Below are positions 33,248 to 39,065 of a stretch of 39,065 nucleotides of DNA, piece after piece. Origin of the DNA: Oscillospiraceae bacterium (lineage in GTDB: Bacteria > Bacillota_A > Clostridia > Oscillospirales > Oscillospiraceae). Position 1 is the first letter of the stretch. Every line of letters begins with the position of its first letter. Under the pieces are notes generated by a model. It ran no database searches and was not told the origin of the DNA. It was given only the letters and a program-made list of their open reading frames with translations. The stretch is from assembly GCA_021771675.1 (NCBI GenBank), contig JAETOP010000021.1, forward strand, positions 1 to 39,065, given 5' to 3'. Both the position numbers and the translations under genes were made by a program.

Positions 33248-34443
33248 ATGTTCTGTTCATGAGCCTGATGGAGTATCATTCCGTTTCCGAGCGGGATATT
33301 TATACGGACTTGCTCCGGGAGTTTATCCGAAATGGGCACAAGGTCTTTCTCCTGTCTCCTACAGAATCCCGTGAGGCCGTGACCGTTGAGGAAAATTGCA
33401 CCATTTGTCAGGTCCCCACTGGTAAAATCGAAAAAGTTAACTTTATCCGCAAGGGCATCAATACGCTCCTGATCGAAGGACGATTCAAAGCAGCCATCAA
33501 AAAGCATTTTTCTGACGTTCACTTTGACCTGGTTCTGTACCCCACGCCGCCGATCACATTCGTCGGGGCGGTGGCGTATGTAAAAAAGCGGGACGGCGCC
33601 AAGACTTATTTGATGCTGAAGGACATCTTTCCGCAAAATGCGGTGGATATTGGAGCTATTTCCAAGCAAGGTGTCTCAGGACTGATTTACCGGTTTTTTC
33701 GTCAGAAAGAGCGGCAGCTCTACGATGTCTCGGACTATATCGGCTGCATGTCCCAGGCAAATGTGGATTATATCCTGGAGCACAATCCCGAATTAGATGG
33801 AAAGAAAGTCGGGATATGCCCGAACTGTACCGAGTATGTAGACCGATCCGTAACGGATGATGTCAGAAGACAGATGCGGAAAAAATATGGAATTCCCCAA
33901 AATCGGACGGTATTTGTATATGGCGGCAATCTGGGAAAACCCCAAGGCATCCCATTTTTGGTCGACTGCCTGAAAAGCCAGAAGGACAATCAGAATGTGT
34001 TTTTCCTGATTGCTGGTGACGGAACGGAATATGAGCTTTTGGAGCGATACCATCAAACCTCAAATCAGGAAAATTTTAAGCTGATGCAGCGCCTGCCCAA
34101 AGAGGATTATGACGCTTTGGTCGGAGCCTGCGATGTTGGAATGCTGTTCCTGGATCATCGGTTTACCATCCCCAATTTCCCCAGCCGGATGCTTTCTTAT
34201 ATGCAGGCCAAGCTGCCGATTCTTGCCTGTACCGACCCGAATACCGACGTTGGAAAAGTGATTGACCAGGGAGGCTTCGGCTGGTGGTGTGAAAGCAGCA
34301 GTGTTGAGGCCTTTCAAAATGCGGTGGATACTGCATTGCAGAGCAATCTTTTGGAAATGGGACGCAAATCGATGGAATACCTTCTGGACCATTATACGGA
34401 AAAAGACGGCTACCGTGCCATTCTCAGTGCAATTGAAGAGTAA
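33244..34443 (+). CDS. Glycosyltransferase family 4 protein (WbuB-like)
   Basis: 399 residues with the GT-B fold: N-terminal NVLFMSLMEYHSVSERDIYTDLL, the linker DIFPQNAVDIGAI common in WbuB-type enzymes, then VFVYGGNLGKPQGIPFL, FFLIAGDGTEYELLE and VGMLFLDHRFTIPNFPSRMLSYMQAKLPIL. The last block carries the donor-binding region, although the usual E-x(7)-E motif is not obvious. It adds a second sugar to the lipid-linked product of the PglC-like enzyme. Last gene of the operon; a long hairpin follows. Confidence 0.92.
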   Translation: MNVLFMSLMEYHSVSERDIYTDLLREFIRNGHKVFLLSPTESREAVTVEENCTICQVPTGKIEKVNFIRKGINTLLIEGRFKAAIKKHFSDVHFDLVLYPTPPITFVGAVAYVKKRDGAKTYLMLKDIFPQNAVDIGAISKQGVSGLIYRFFRQKERQLYDVSDYIGCMSQANVDYILEHNPELDGKKVGICPNCTEYVDRSVTDDVRRQMRKKYGIPQNRTVFVYGGNLGKPQGIPFLVDCLKSQKDNQNVFFLIAGDGTEYELLERYHQTSNQENFKLMQRLPKEDYDALVGACDVGMLFLDHRFTIPNFPSRMLSYMQAKLPILACTDPNTDVGKVIDQGGFGWWCESSSVEAFQNAVDTALQSNLLEMGRKSMEYLLDHYTEKDGYRAILSAIEE

Positions 34444-34446
34444 CGT

Positions 34447-34484
34447 GCAAACTCCCCGAAATCTTCGGATTTCGGGGAGTTTGC
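34447..34484. terminator. 17-bp hairpin with a UUCG tetraloop ending the glycan operon
   Basis: GCAAACTCCCCGAAATC (34447-34463) and GATTTCGGGGAGTTTGC (34468-34484) pair perfectly around TTCG, closed by C-G, the very stable cUUCGg loop. No T-run follows on either strand. It lies between convergent genes and probably ends or protects both transcripts. Confidence 0.75.
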
Positions 34485-34533
34485 AATAGAATAGGCGGGG
34501 AACTGAGTGAATATTGCCACAGCTGGTTTTTGA

Positions 34534-35064
34534 TTATCGCCGAATATAGACCAAATCAGTCATACCGTTATATGTTTGCGTTTTTAACGATTTCAATTGT
34601 ATTTTGGCTCTCCCATTTTCAAAAAGGCGAATACCGGATCCCAGAAGCATGGGAATGACAGTGATGTAATAACAGTCGATCATGTTTTCATTCACGAGCT
34701 GCTGAATGAGATTTGCGCCGCCGCAAATCCAAATCCCTTTTCCGTTTTCGTTCCGCATTTCCTTTAGGAGCTCGACAGGATTTGTATCCGTAAATTTGAT
34801 TTTCTCTGAGGAATCCAGCTTCCTATGGGTAATGACATAAGTCGTTAATTGGTCGTATACCCACTGATCGGGGGAAAGCTCCGTTACGATCTGCTGATAG
34901 GTATTCCAGCCCATAATTACGGTGTCAATGTCTTTTATGAATTTTGAATAAGAGTCGATGCTTTCATCCTCATCTGCCTGGCCTTGCAGCCAGTCAACTT
35001 TTCCGTGAGAATCCGCAATATACCCGTCAAGGCTCATGGCGATAAACAAAGTGATTTTACGCAT
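34534..35064 (-). CDS. Dihydrofolate reductase / RibD C-terminal-fold protein
   Basis: 176 residues from ATG 35062-35064, ten bases after GAGG; a TTG two codons earlier is possible. The start MRKITLFIAMSLDGYIAD, then DTVIMGWNTYQQIV, TYVITHRK and GKGIWICGGANLIQQLV, are typical of the YwjB/YyaP group of RibD-like reductases. Such proteins bind NAD(P)H; the substrate is usually unknown and they do not replace FolA. The sequence is AT-rich compared with the left part of the window. It is the last gene of the accessory cluster. Confidence 0.88.
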   Translation of the reverse strand: MRKITLFIAMSLDGYIADSHGKVDWLQGQADEDESIDSYSKFIKDIDTVIMGWNTYQQIVTELSPDQWVYDQLTTYVITHRKLDSSEKIKFTDTNPVELLKEMRNENGKGIWICGGANLIQQLVNENMIDCYYITVIPMLLGSGIRLFENGRAKIQLKSLKTQTYNGMTDLVYIRR

Positions 35065-35112
35065 GTTCAAAATACCTCATATGCAAATTCGTCAACTTCT
35101 ATAACATATACA

Positions 35113-35433
35113 TTATAGTGCTCCAATTGCCACCAGAATCAAAATCCCTTGATTGCCTGCAATAGCCGCCCAGCCCTGGCGCAAACTCTGCCAAAATGGA
35201 GGCTTCTCCTCTGACGGTTTGACAGCAAGGTTTTTCCGGACAACCGCTGCGGCAATGACTGTGGGGAAGAAGGTACAGATGTCGATCATCAGCAGCAGTT
35301 TGACGCTGCTGACTGCCAGCAGTGCTCCCGCTAGAATGGGGGAGATCAGGTATCTTGGTTCGCTGCCCACTGCACAGATTAGTTCTCCCACCCCCAGCAG
35401 CATTAATTTGGAGAAATTGCTTTTGGGTTTCAT
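35113..35433 (-). pseudogene. Internally deleted and truncated MFS drug-efflux transporter
   Basis: From ATG 35431-35433, with an excellent AAGGAGG site, the frame gives the normal N-terminus of an MFS exporter, MKPKSNFSKLMLLGVGELIC. It then jumps directly into the middle of the protein (RYLISPILAGALLAVSSVKLLLMIDICTFF) and stops after GWAAIAGNQGILILVAIGAL. About 130 residues (several N-terminal membrane helices) are missing at the junction near residue 24. The C-terminal half (about 200 residues) is gone as well. A full transporter of this class has ~400 residues; this one has 106. The preserved operator just upstream shows it was once regulated. Confidence 0.8.
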
Positions 35434-35451
35434 ATTGGTTTCCTCCTTATA

Positions 35452-35466
35452 GACCGTCTGACGGTC
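35452..35466. promoter_or_regulatory. TetR-type operator before the MFS remnant
   Basis: GACCGTC-T-GACGGTC (7-base perfect arms) lies 18 bases before the start codon of the MFS remnant, directly ahead of its ribosome site. Such dyads bind TetR-family repressors. It differs from the dyad in front of the tetR-like gene at 37376 (ACCGACA-ATC-TGTCGGT), so the cognate repressor may be another one. Confidence 0.6.
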
Positions 35467-35538
35467 GGCAATATCCAATAAAAATGGGGGAACGGCGGTT
35501 CCCCTTTTTTATTTGGACAGGGTGAATTCTTACTCGAT

Positions 35539-36219
35539 CTACGCATGGTTGCCAGTCTCCAGGCACCATTTTGCAATCTTTTCAATCAATGCAGCGTCCA
35601 CCTTGCCATAGGGAATTCGGATCGTCCCCTTATCCGTTTTATATCCCTCCAGTTCTTTGGAAAACTGCACGACAGCAGCAGGACCCGGATAGAATCCGAT
35701 GTGCTTTTTGGAAGCTGCGAAATGAAGGATATTTTGTTTTTGCCAGAAAGTCGGCATGCTCCAGGAAATCCGTTCTTCCGCTTCCGGCAGCGCACTGTGA
35801 AGAATCTGACGAATATAGCGCAGGTCTTCCTGTTTATCCTCATCCTGATTCAAAATATATTCGTCAATCGTTTTTGGCTTTTCGCCGCAGTAATGACTCT
35901 GCTCTTTTTTCTGGAATTCTCTGCCGCATTTGGGGCATTTCCACATTGGGAGGTGCTCACCGTCTCTTTCCTGAAGGACTACGTCAATCACGTCACCGAA
36001 GCTCTTGCCAATCTGCTTGCGGATTTGTTTGGGAATGCCGATGATGTAGCATGGCGTTCCCATTTTCACCACCTGCCCACGGTAAGCCATGCCATCAAAA
36101 GTGGCATTCACCAGTAGACGTCCCTTGCCAAAAATCGCTTTTATATCGTAAGGAACCTCTATATAGGCAGCATCCATATTCTCATTTTGAAGAATTCTTG
36201 CGCAGAATTTTAATTCCAC
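35539..36219 (-). CDS. DUF1905 plus DUF1801 two-domain protein with a zinc-ribbon linker
   Basis: 226 residues from GTG 36217-36219, eight bases after AGAGG; a GTG three codons earlier abuts that site. Residues ~1-90 form a DUF1905 domain (AAYIEVPYDIKAIFGKGRLLVNATFDG, GTPCYIIGIPKQIRKQIGK). A linker WKCPKCGREF...HYCG has the C-x2-C...H-x-C pattern of a zinc ribbon. Residues ~118-226 are a YdhG-like DUF1801 domain (ISWSMPTFWQKQNILHFAASKKHIGFYPG, GTIRIPYGK). No enzymatic role is established for either domain. It is likely cytoplasmic. Confidence 0.85.
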   Translation of the reverse strand: MELKFCARILQNENMDAAYIEVPYDIKAIFGKGRLLVNATFDGMAYRGQVVKMGTPCYIIGIPKQIRKQIGKSFGDVIDVVLQERDGEHLPMWKCPKCGREFQKKEQSHYCGEKPKTIDEYILNQDEDKQEDLRYIRQILHSALPEAEERISWSMPTFWQKQNILHFAASKKHIGFYPGPAAVVQFSKELEGYKTDKGTIRIPYGKVDAALIEKIAKWCLETGNHA

Positions 36220-36263
36220 ATGCTTCACCTCTCATTGTCCATCTCTCGTAAACGTGGGGTATT

Positions 36264-36716
36264 TTATAATGATGTTGACTTAACAAAAAGCTGGTCGGTT
36301 GAGCCGTATATTGTTTTATAATCCCCAAGTTTCTCGAAGCCATATTTTTCATATAGCCCAATTTCACCGCTCATGATATAAATTTTTTGATGCCCCAACG
36401 TATGTGCATATAAAGCTGCACGTTGAATCATCAATTCTGATATTCTTTTACCACGATGTTGTTCGCTGACAAAAATGAACCCAATGAATGGAGTAAACTC
36501 ATATTCAGTGGCCAACTCGTCCTTCTCCGAAAACGTACAAAATCCTGCTACTTTTTCATCAACACAGGCAGCAAATACTCTTTCCTGCCGTGTAAAAGCG
36601 TTCATTTCCATTTTCTCAGCAAGACATGAACCCGCTTTCCACGAACAGTTTGCGGCCAAAGAAATGGTTTCGCTCCAATACGGATGACCTTGTGTCATGG
36701 GGTAAATTTCTGTCAT
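36264..36716 (-). CDS. GNAT-family N-acetyltransferase
   Basis: 150 residues with an AGGAGGATAA ribosome site. The core is FTPFIGFIFVSEQHRGKRISELMIQRAALYA, whose RGKRIS replaces the usual R-G-x-G-x-G/A acetyl-CoA loop, so binding may be altered; the C-terminal IYIMSGEIGLYEKYGFEKLGDY is typical of the family. The substrate is unknown. It is clearly AT-rich. It follows the other GNAT gene by 105 bases. Confidence 0.83.
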   Translation of the reverse strand: MTEIYPMTQGHPYWSETISLAANCSWKAGSCLAEKMEMNAFTRQERVFAACVDEKVAGFCTFSEKDELATEYEFTPFIGFIFVSEQHRGKRISELMIQRAALYAHTLGHQKIYIMSGEIGLYEKYGFEKLGDYKTIYGSTDQLFVKSTSL

Positions 36717-36774
36717 TTATCCTCCTGTACAAATCCAAATTCGTTTACTTTCATCCCAATTTGTAAAATGGTAA

Positions 36775-36810
36775 GATGACCTCCCGCATACTGTCCCGGG
36801 ACATTCCCAG
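36775..36810. repeat. Direct repeat copy A flanking the GNAT gene
   Basis: These 36 bases match 37355-37390 at 29 positions (about 81 percent). Each copy has a 10-base palindrome at the same place: GTCCCGGGAC (36793-36802) here and GCCCTAGGGC (37373-37382) in copy B. The differences are paired so that both stay palindromic. Confidence 0.55.
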
Positions 36811-36821
36811 ACAGGCCGAAG

Positions 36822-37274
36822 TTATCGATGGATATACATCCTGGTCATCTCAGGTTCCCCGTCTCCCTGAACCATACAAAAAAACTCCCAGCCATATCGT
36901 TCGTAGAAACCGGTGTGATCCGTAACCAGGTAGACCGGCGTGATTCCTTTTAATCTTAAATCATTGACAACCATATTCAGCAGACGCCCTGCGATTCCCT
37001 TGCAGCGGTATTCTTCTTCTGTGTATACAGCGCATACATTGGGGGACAGGTCCTTTCTTTCGTGAAAGTCATTTTCAATTACGCCCATGCCTCCGACAAT
37101 TCTGTCTCCATCGAAGCAAAGATACCATCCGTATTCTGTTTCATTCTTCAAATACGCTTCCATGCATTCAAGATAGGCTTCTTTCGGGACACCCCATTTG
37201 CCATGAAACCATTCCGCTGCATATTCCATTAATTCTGGCTTTTCTCTCAGGGTAATATACGAAAATTCACTCAT
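36822..37274 (-). CDS. GNAT-family N-acetyltransferase
   Basis: 150 residues from ATG 37272-37274, after GAGGTGAATTTATCA; a longer frame has no ribosome site. The core SPNVCAVYTEEEYRCKGIAGRLLNMVV has the loop RCKGIAGR, followed by ITPVYLVTDHTGFYERYGWEFFCMVQ. The substrate is unknown; similar proteins sit beside resistance genes in Clostridia. The gene is bracketed by two imperfect direct repeats (36775-36810 and 37355-37390), suggesting insertion as a cassette or local duplication. Confidence 0.87.
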   Translation of the reverse strand: MSEFSYITLREKPELMEYAAEWFHGKWGVPKEAYLECMEAYLKNETEYGWYLCFDGDRIVGGMGVIENDFHERKDLSPNVCAVYTEEEYRCKGIAGRLLNMVVNDLRLKGITPVYLVTDHTGFYERYGWEFFCMVQGDGEPEMTRMYIHR

Positions 37275-37354
37275 TGATAAATTCACCTCATATTTCGATT
37301 TGCCTGCTGCTTTCACTTTGGCCCATGGGTTTTGGCGGCACTGAAAATCGGCAG

Positions 37355-37390
37355 GATGACCTGACGCATACTGCCCTAGGGCATCCCCAG
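37355..37390. repeat. Direct repeat copy B, overlapping the end of the tetR-like gene
   Basis: This copy includes the last codons (LGMP) and the TAG stop of the TetR gene, read on the minus strand. Beyond the stop the frame continues GSMRQVILPIFSAAKTHGPK. Copy A reads LGMSRDSMREVILPFYKLG without a stop at the same place. The two copies therefore look like diverged coding sequence. Confidence 0.55.
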
Positions 37391-37954
37391 CAGACGCTCC
37401 GTATTGCAGATAAAGGCCAGAATTCTCTGCTGATCATGGCTCCCTTCCGCAAGGTCGTCAAAGGCCGTGTTGGAGTAGAGCAGCAGCATTTCCGCCGTCT
37501 CTTTGGGATAGTCTGTCTGACAGATTCCCTGGGAAATACCCTCCTCGATCAGGCTGGTGATCAGCGGCGTGATTCCCACCAGCAGTCCCTCCTGCATCTT
37601 TTGGTGCATCAGGGCGTTCTGGGGCTTGTGCACCTGCTCCATGATTTCGTGGCCCAGGTCGTTGTCTACATTCAGAGACATCATCATTTCTGTCATGCGT
37701 CGGAGCACTGGAATACACTTTTGTCCGGCAATTTCGGCGGCTTTTGCCACAAGACTTTCGGTGATCCGCTGTATCATGGCGTTGAGGATCTCTTCCTTGG
37801 ACTTAAAATGATAATAAAGCGTTCCACGGGCGATTCCAACCTCAGCGAGAATATCGTTAGTACTGGTCTGGTCAAAGCCCTTTGCTACAAACAGCCGCTC
37901 TGCGGCATCCAATATCTCATTTCTGCGGATAGCCGCCTCTTTGACGATGCGCAT
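37376..37954 (-). CDS. TetR/AcrR-family transcriptional regulator
   Basis: 192 residues with a GGAGGAGAAGATTGGACTT leader. N-terminal HTH: RRNEILDAAERLFVAKGFDQTSTNDILAEVGIARGTLYYHFKSKEEIL, the classic TetR pattern. The C-terminal ~135 residues form the ligand-binding and dimer domain. Ligand unknown. It probably represses itself through the dyad 37987-38003 and may control the acetyltransferase genes downstream or a lost transporter. The stop may be secondary, since the frame after it resembles repeat copy A. Confidence 0.92.
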   Translation of the reverse strand: MRIVKEAAIRRNEILDAAERLFVAKGFDQTSTNDILAEVGIARGTLYYHFKSKEEILNAMIQRITESLVAKAAEIAGQKCIPVLRRMTEMMMSLNVDNDLGHEIMEQVHKPQNALMHQKMQEGLLVGITPLITSLIEEGISQGICQTDYPKETAEMLLLYSNTAFDDLAEGSHDQQRILAFICNTERLLGMP

Positions 37955-37986
37955 AAGTCCAATCTTCTCCTCCGTCAGAAAAATGT

Positions 37987-38036
37987 ACCGACAATCTGTC
38001 GGTTACGATGGTAACATAGAAAGATTCCTTTGTCAA
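37987..38036 (-). promoter_or_regulatory. Promoter and operator of the TetR gene
   Basis: On the minus strand TTGACA (38031-38036), 17 bases, TACCAT (38008-38013). Immediately downstream lies the dyad ACCGACA-ATC-TGTCGGT (37987-38003) with perfect 7-base arms. This is the expected site for autorepression. Confidence 0.8.
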
Positions 38037-38070
38037 TGAGTGATTGAATTTTTTTGCATCTCAATTTACA

Positions 38071-38115
38071 GGAAAACACCTCACAACAGGAGTGCTGTTC
38101 TCCGGCGGTGAGGTG
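38071..38115 (-). terminator. Terminator after the AraC-type remnant
   Basis: CACCTCAC (38077-38084) pairs with GTGAGGTG (38108-38115), with an inner AACAG/CTGTT stem. On the minus strand it is followed by TTTTCC. Confidence 0.75.
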
Positions 38116-38125
38116 CTTTGCTGTT

Positions 38126-38536
38126 TTATTTGAGCGCTTTTATGGCCCGCAGCTCGATGTAGCCCCGTTCCCCCTTGGGTTCAAGCTGAATTCGGGGATT
38201 CGCATCGTCCCATTGATAGCCGATTACTCTGGGGTCGTATTTACCCATGGACTGCTGCACTGCCTCAATGGCTTTGCCGTAATCCTCCTCGGCGAAGGGC
38301 TCACCCTGGAACATCAGGTACTGCGCTTCCGGCAGAGTGATGACGTCAAACCCTTCGGGGATAATGCCATCATAATCGGCAGCTGCCTCCACGCCCTGCA
38401 CATATACCGAGGTATTGGGTTTTCTGTATGTGCCCGGCAGCCACAGGCACACCGGCTCCCCACAGAGGGAATCCATGCTCATCAGCATCCCCCAGACATC
38501 GCAGCCGACTTCACTGCAATAAAACTTCTCAATAGG
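38126..38536 (-). pseudogene. Truncated AraC-family regulator: effector-binding (GyrI-like) domain only
   Basis: The minus frame from about 38536 (PIEKFYCSEVGCDVWGMLMS) to TAA 38126 encodes ~136 residues of a GyrI-like small-molecule binding domain: LWLPGTYRKPNTSVYVQGVE, YDGIIPEGFDVITLP, AQYLMFQGEPF and IQLEPKGERGYIELR. In relatives this is the C-terminal part of an AraC regulator of ~280-300 residues. The DNA-binding helices are absent, and the frame runs upstream without a start into the rpsI terminator. An internal ATG (38488) lacks a ribosome site. It was probably cut when sequences near rpsI were rearranged. A free-standing binding protein is a less likely reading. Confidence 0.7.
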
Positions 38537-38597
38537 AGAAGGCTGAAAGGCGTTCCCGGACAGCAGGACACAGAGCAGTGGCTTGCCGCAAGGATAT

Positions 38598-38632
38598 AAA
38601 ACGCCCCTGGAAGTCTCAGACTTCCAGGGGCG
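38598..38632 (-). terminator. rpsI terminator, 15-bp perfect palindrome
   Basis: CGCCCCTGGAAGTCT (38602-38616) and AGACTTCCAGGGGCG (38618-38632) are perfect reverse complements around a single C. On the minus strand it is followed by TTTTATATCC. It lies 24 bases after the rpsI stop codon. Confidence 0.88.
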
Positions 38633-38656
38633 GGTTGAAAAGCTTTTGGCAAAAAG

Positions 38657-38704
38657 TTAACGCTTGCTGAACTGAGGAGCCCGACGGGCGGCCTTCAAGC
38701 CGTA
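38657..38704 (-). pseudogene. rpsI: 3' end of rpsI (ribosomal protein S9) forming an attachment site
   Basis: On the minus strand the frame reads YGLKAARRAPQFSKR and stops at TAA 38657-38659. This is the invariant C-terminus of ribosomal protein S9, whose SKR tail reaches the P-site tRNA. Upstream the match to S9 is lost within a few codons (KLAQ and beyond) and the frame hits a stop, so only the last ~45 bases of the gene are present. The native terminator follows. This is what is left of a target gene when an element integrates at its 3' end and the core sequence is duplicated. The intact rpsI should lie on the far side of the element. Confidence 0.8.
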
Positions 38705-38804
38705 CTGCGCGAGTTTTTGAGCTGTTTTTCCTTGATATTCCGGGCTTTTCTGACTTTCTGCTTCTCAGTTATCCGATGTGCGGACCATAAAAAACGGCCT
38801 TTTT

Positions 38805-39065
38805 TCATTCAGCGACAGGCTGATGAAACGCACCATTTACTACCCCAAACAACTCCTCTGGTTTATTGTACTTCACTTTTGCATAAATGTCCATAGTTGT
38901 TTTGCTGTTTTCATGTCCGGCAAGGTATTGTACTGTCTTTGGATCAACGCCCGCATAGAGAAGATTGGTGATGTAAGTGTGCCGTAGCTGATGGGGTGTC
39001 ACATCGAAGTCCAGCGTATATTTGATTTTGGGTTGATTCTTCTGGGTCATACCCAGCGTTGGAGT
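38805..39065 (-). CDS. int: Tyrosine-type site-specific integrase, C-terminal part (runs off the window)
   Basis: 87 codons are visible to the right edge, without the start. The catalytic domain's end shows the H-x-x-R box in VTPHQLRHTYITNLLYAG, then VQYLAGHENSKTTMDIYAKVKYNKPEEL with the third His (GHEN) and the nucleophile Tyr (DIYAKV). The first catalytic Arg lies beyond the window. This type is common on integrative conjugative elements of gut Firmicutes. It reads towards the rpsI 3' end ~100 bases away, the usual geometry of an integrase beside its att site, so the element extends to the right. Confidence 0.92.
   Translation of the reverse strand, partial: TPTLGMTQKNQPKIKYTLDFDVTPHQLRHTYITNLLYAGVDPKTVQYLAGHENSKTTMDIYAKVKYNKPEELFGVVNGAFHQPVAE

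Noticed and set aside
35452..38003. One TetR protein controlling both dyads (35452-35466 and 37987-38003)
   Set aside because: The arms and spacing differ (GACCGTC-1-GACGGTC against ACCGACA-3-TGTCGGT), so a shared repressor cannot be claimed from sequence alone.
1..39065. CRISPR array, rRNA or tRNA genes
   Set aside because: No regularly spaced direct repeats and no cloverleaf with a TTC-type T arm were found by eye in the intergenic regions; a tRNAscan run would be the decisive check.

Overview
The window reads as a chromosomal segment of a Gram-positive, low-oxygen gut-type Clostridia, most likely of the Oscillospirales/Oscillospiraceae. The evidence is AGGAGG-type ribosome binding sites before most genes, sigma-A promoters with near-consensus boxes and 17-base spacers, moderately high GC over most of the window, BlaI/M56, CarD and XRE regulators, and lipoboxes rather than outer-membrane proteins. 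This placement is an inference; there is no rRNA or other marker in the window.

Regions. (1) 1-4.5 kb: the tail of an unknown gene, then a leftward operon: secreted beta-helix protein, BlaI-type repressor, M56 (BlaR1-like) membrane protease with a long duplicated ectodomain, and a possible 55-residue protein. It starts from a promoter carrying two copies of a 16-base dyad, the likely BlaI operator. (2) 4.6-8.9 kb: GNAT acetyltransferase, lipoprotein, pgi, a small protein and a CarD-type regulator. (3) 8.9-14.9 kb: an ECF sigma operon with a membrane protein (candidate anti-sigma), two paralogous lipoproteins, an ABC ATPase and two paralogous permeases. (4) 15.0-16.2 kb: a peroxide-defence pair, PrxQ/Bcp peroxiredoxin plus YaaA. 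(5) 16.2-19.5 kb: a gene-poor stretch with decayed repeats, then a YdcF-type membrane protein, an XRE regulator and a Cys-rich protein. (6) 19.6-28.8 kb: leftward housekeeping genes: M18 aminopeptidase, coaE, threonylcarbamoyl-AMP synthase, tpiA, pgk, trmL, a lipoprotein and an atypical EF-G-like GTPase.

(7) 29.1-34.4 kb: a tight rightward five-gene glycan operon: sugar aminotransferase, PglC-like phosphoglycosyl transferase, LysA-fold PLP decarboxylase, ATP-grasp ligase and GT4 glycosyltransferase. The set suggests an undecaprenyl-linked amino sugar that is amidated with an amino acid or a decarboxylated amine. This is the best candidate here for an incompletely described pathway.

(8) 34.5-38.6 kb: a visibly AT-richer set of small resistance-like or accessory genes: a DHFR-fold protein, an internally deleted MFS transporter, a DUF1905/DUF1801 protein, two GNATs, a TetR regulator with its operator, and a truncated AraC-type effector domain. 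(9) 38.6-39.07 kb: the last 15 codons and stop of ribosomal protein gene rpsI, followed by a strong terminator. Next to it is the C-terminal half of a tyrosine integrase running off the window. This is most simply read as the attachment-site end of an integrative element inserted at the 3' end of rpsI, with the body of the element to the right.
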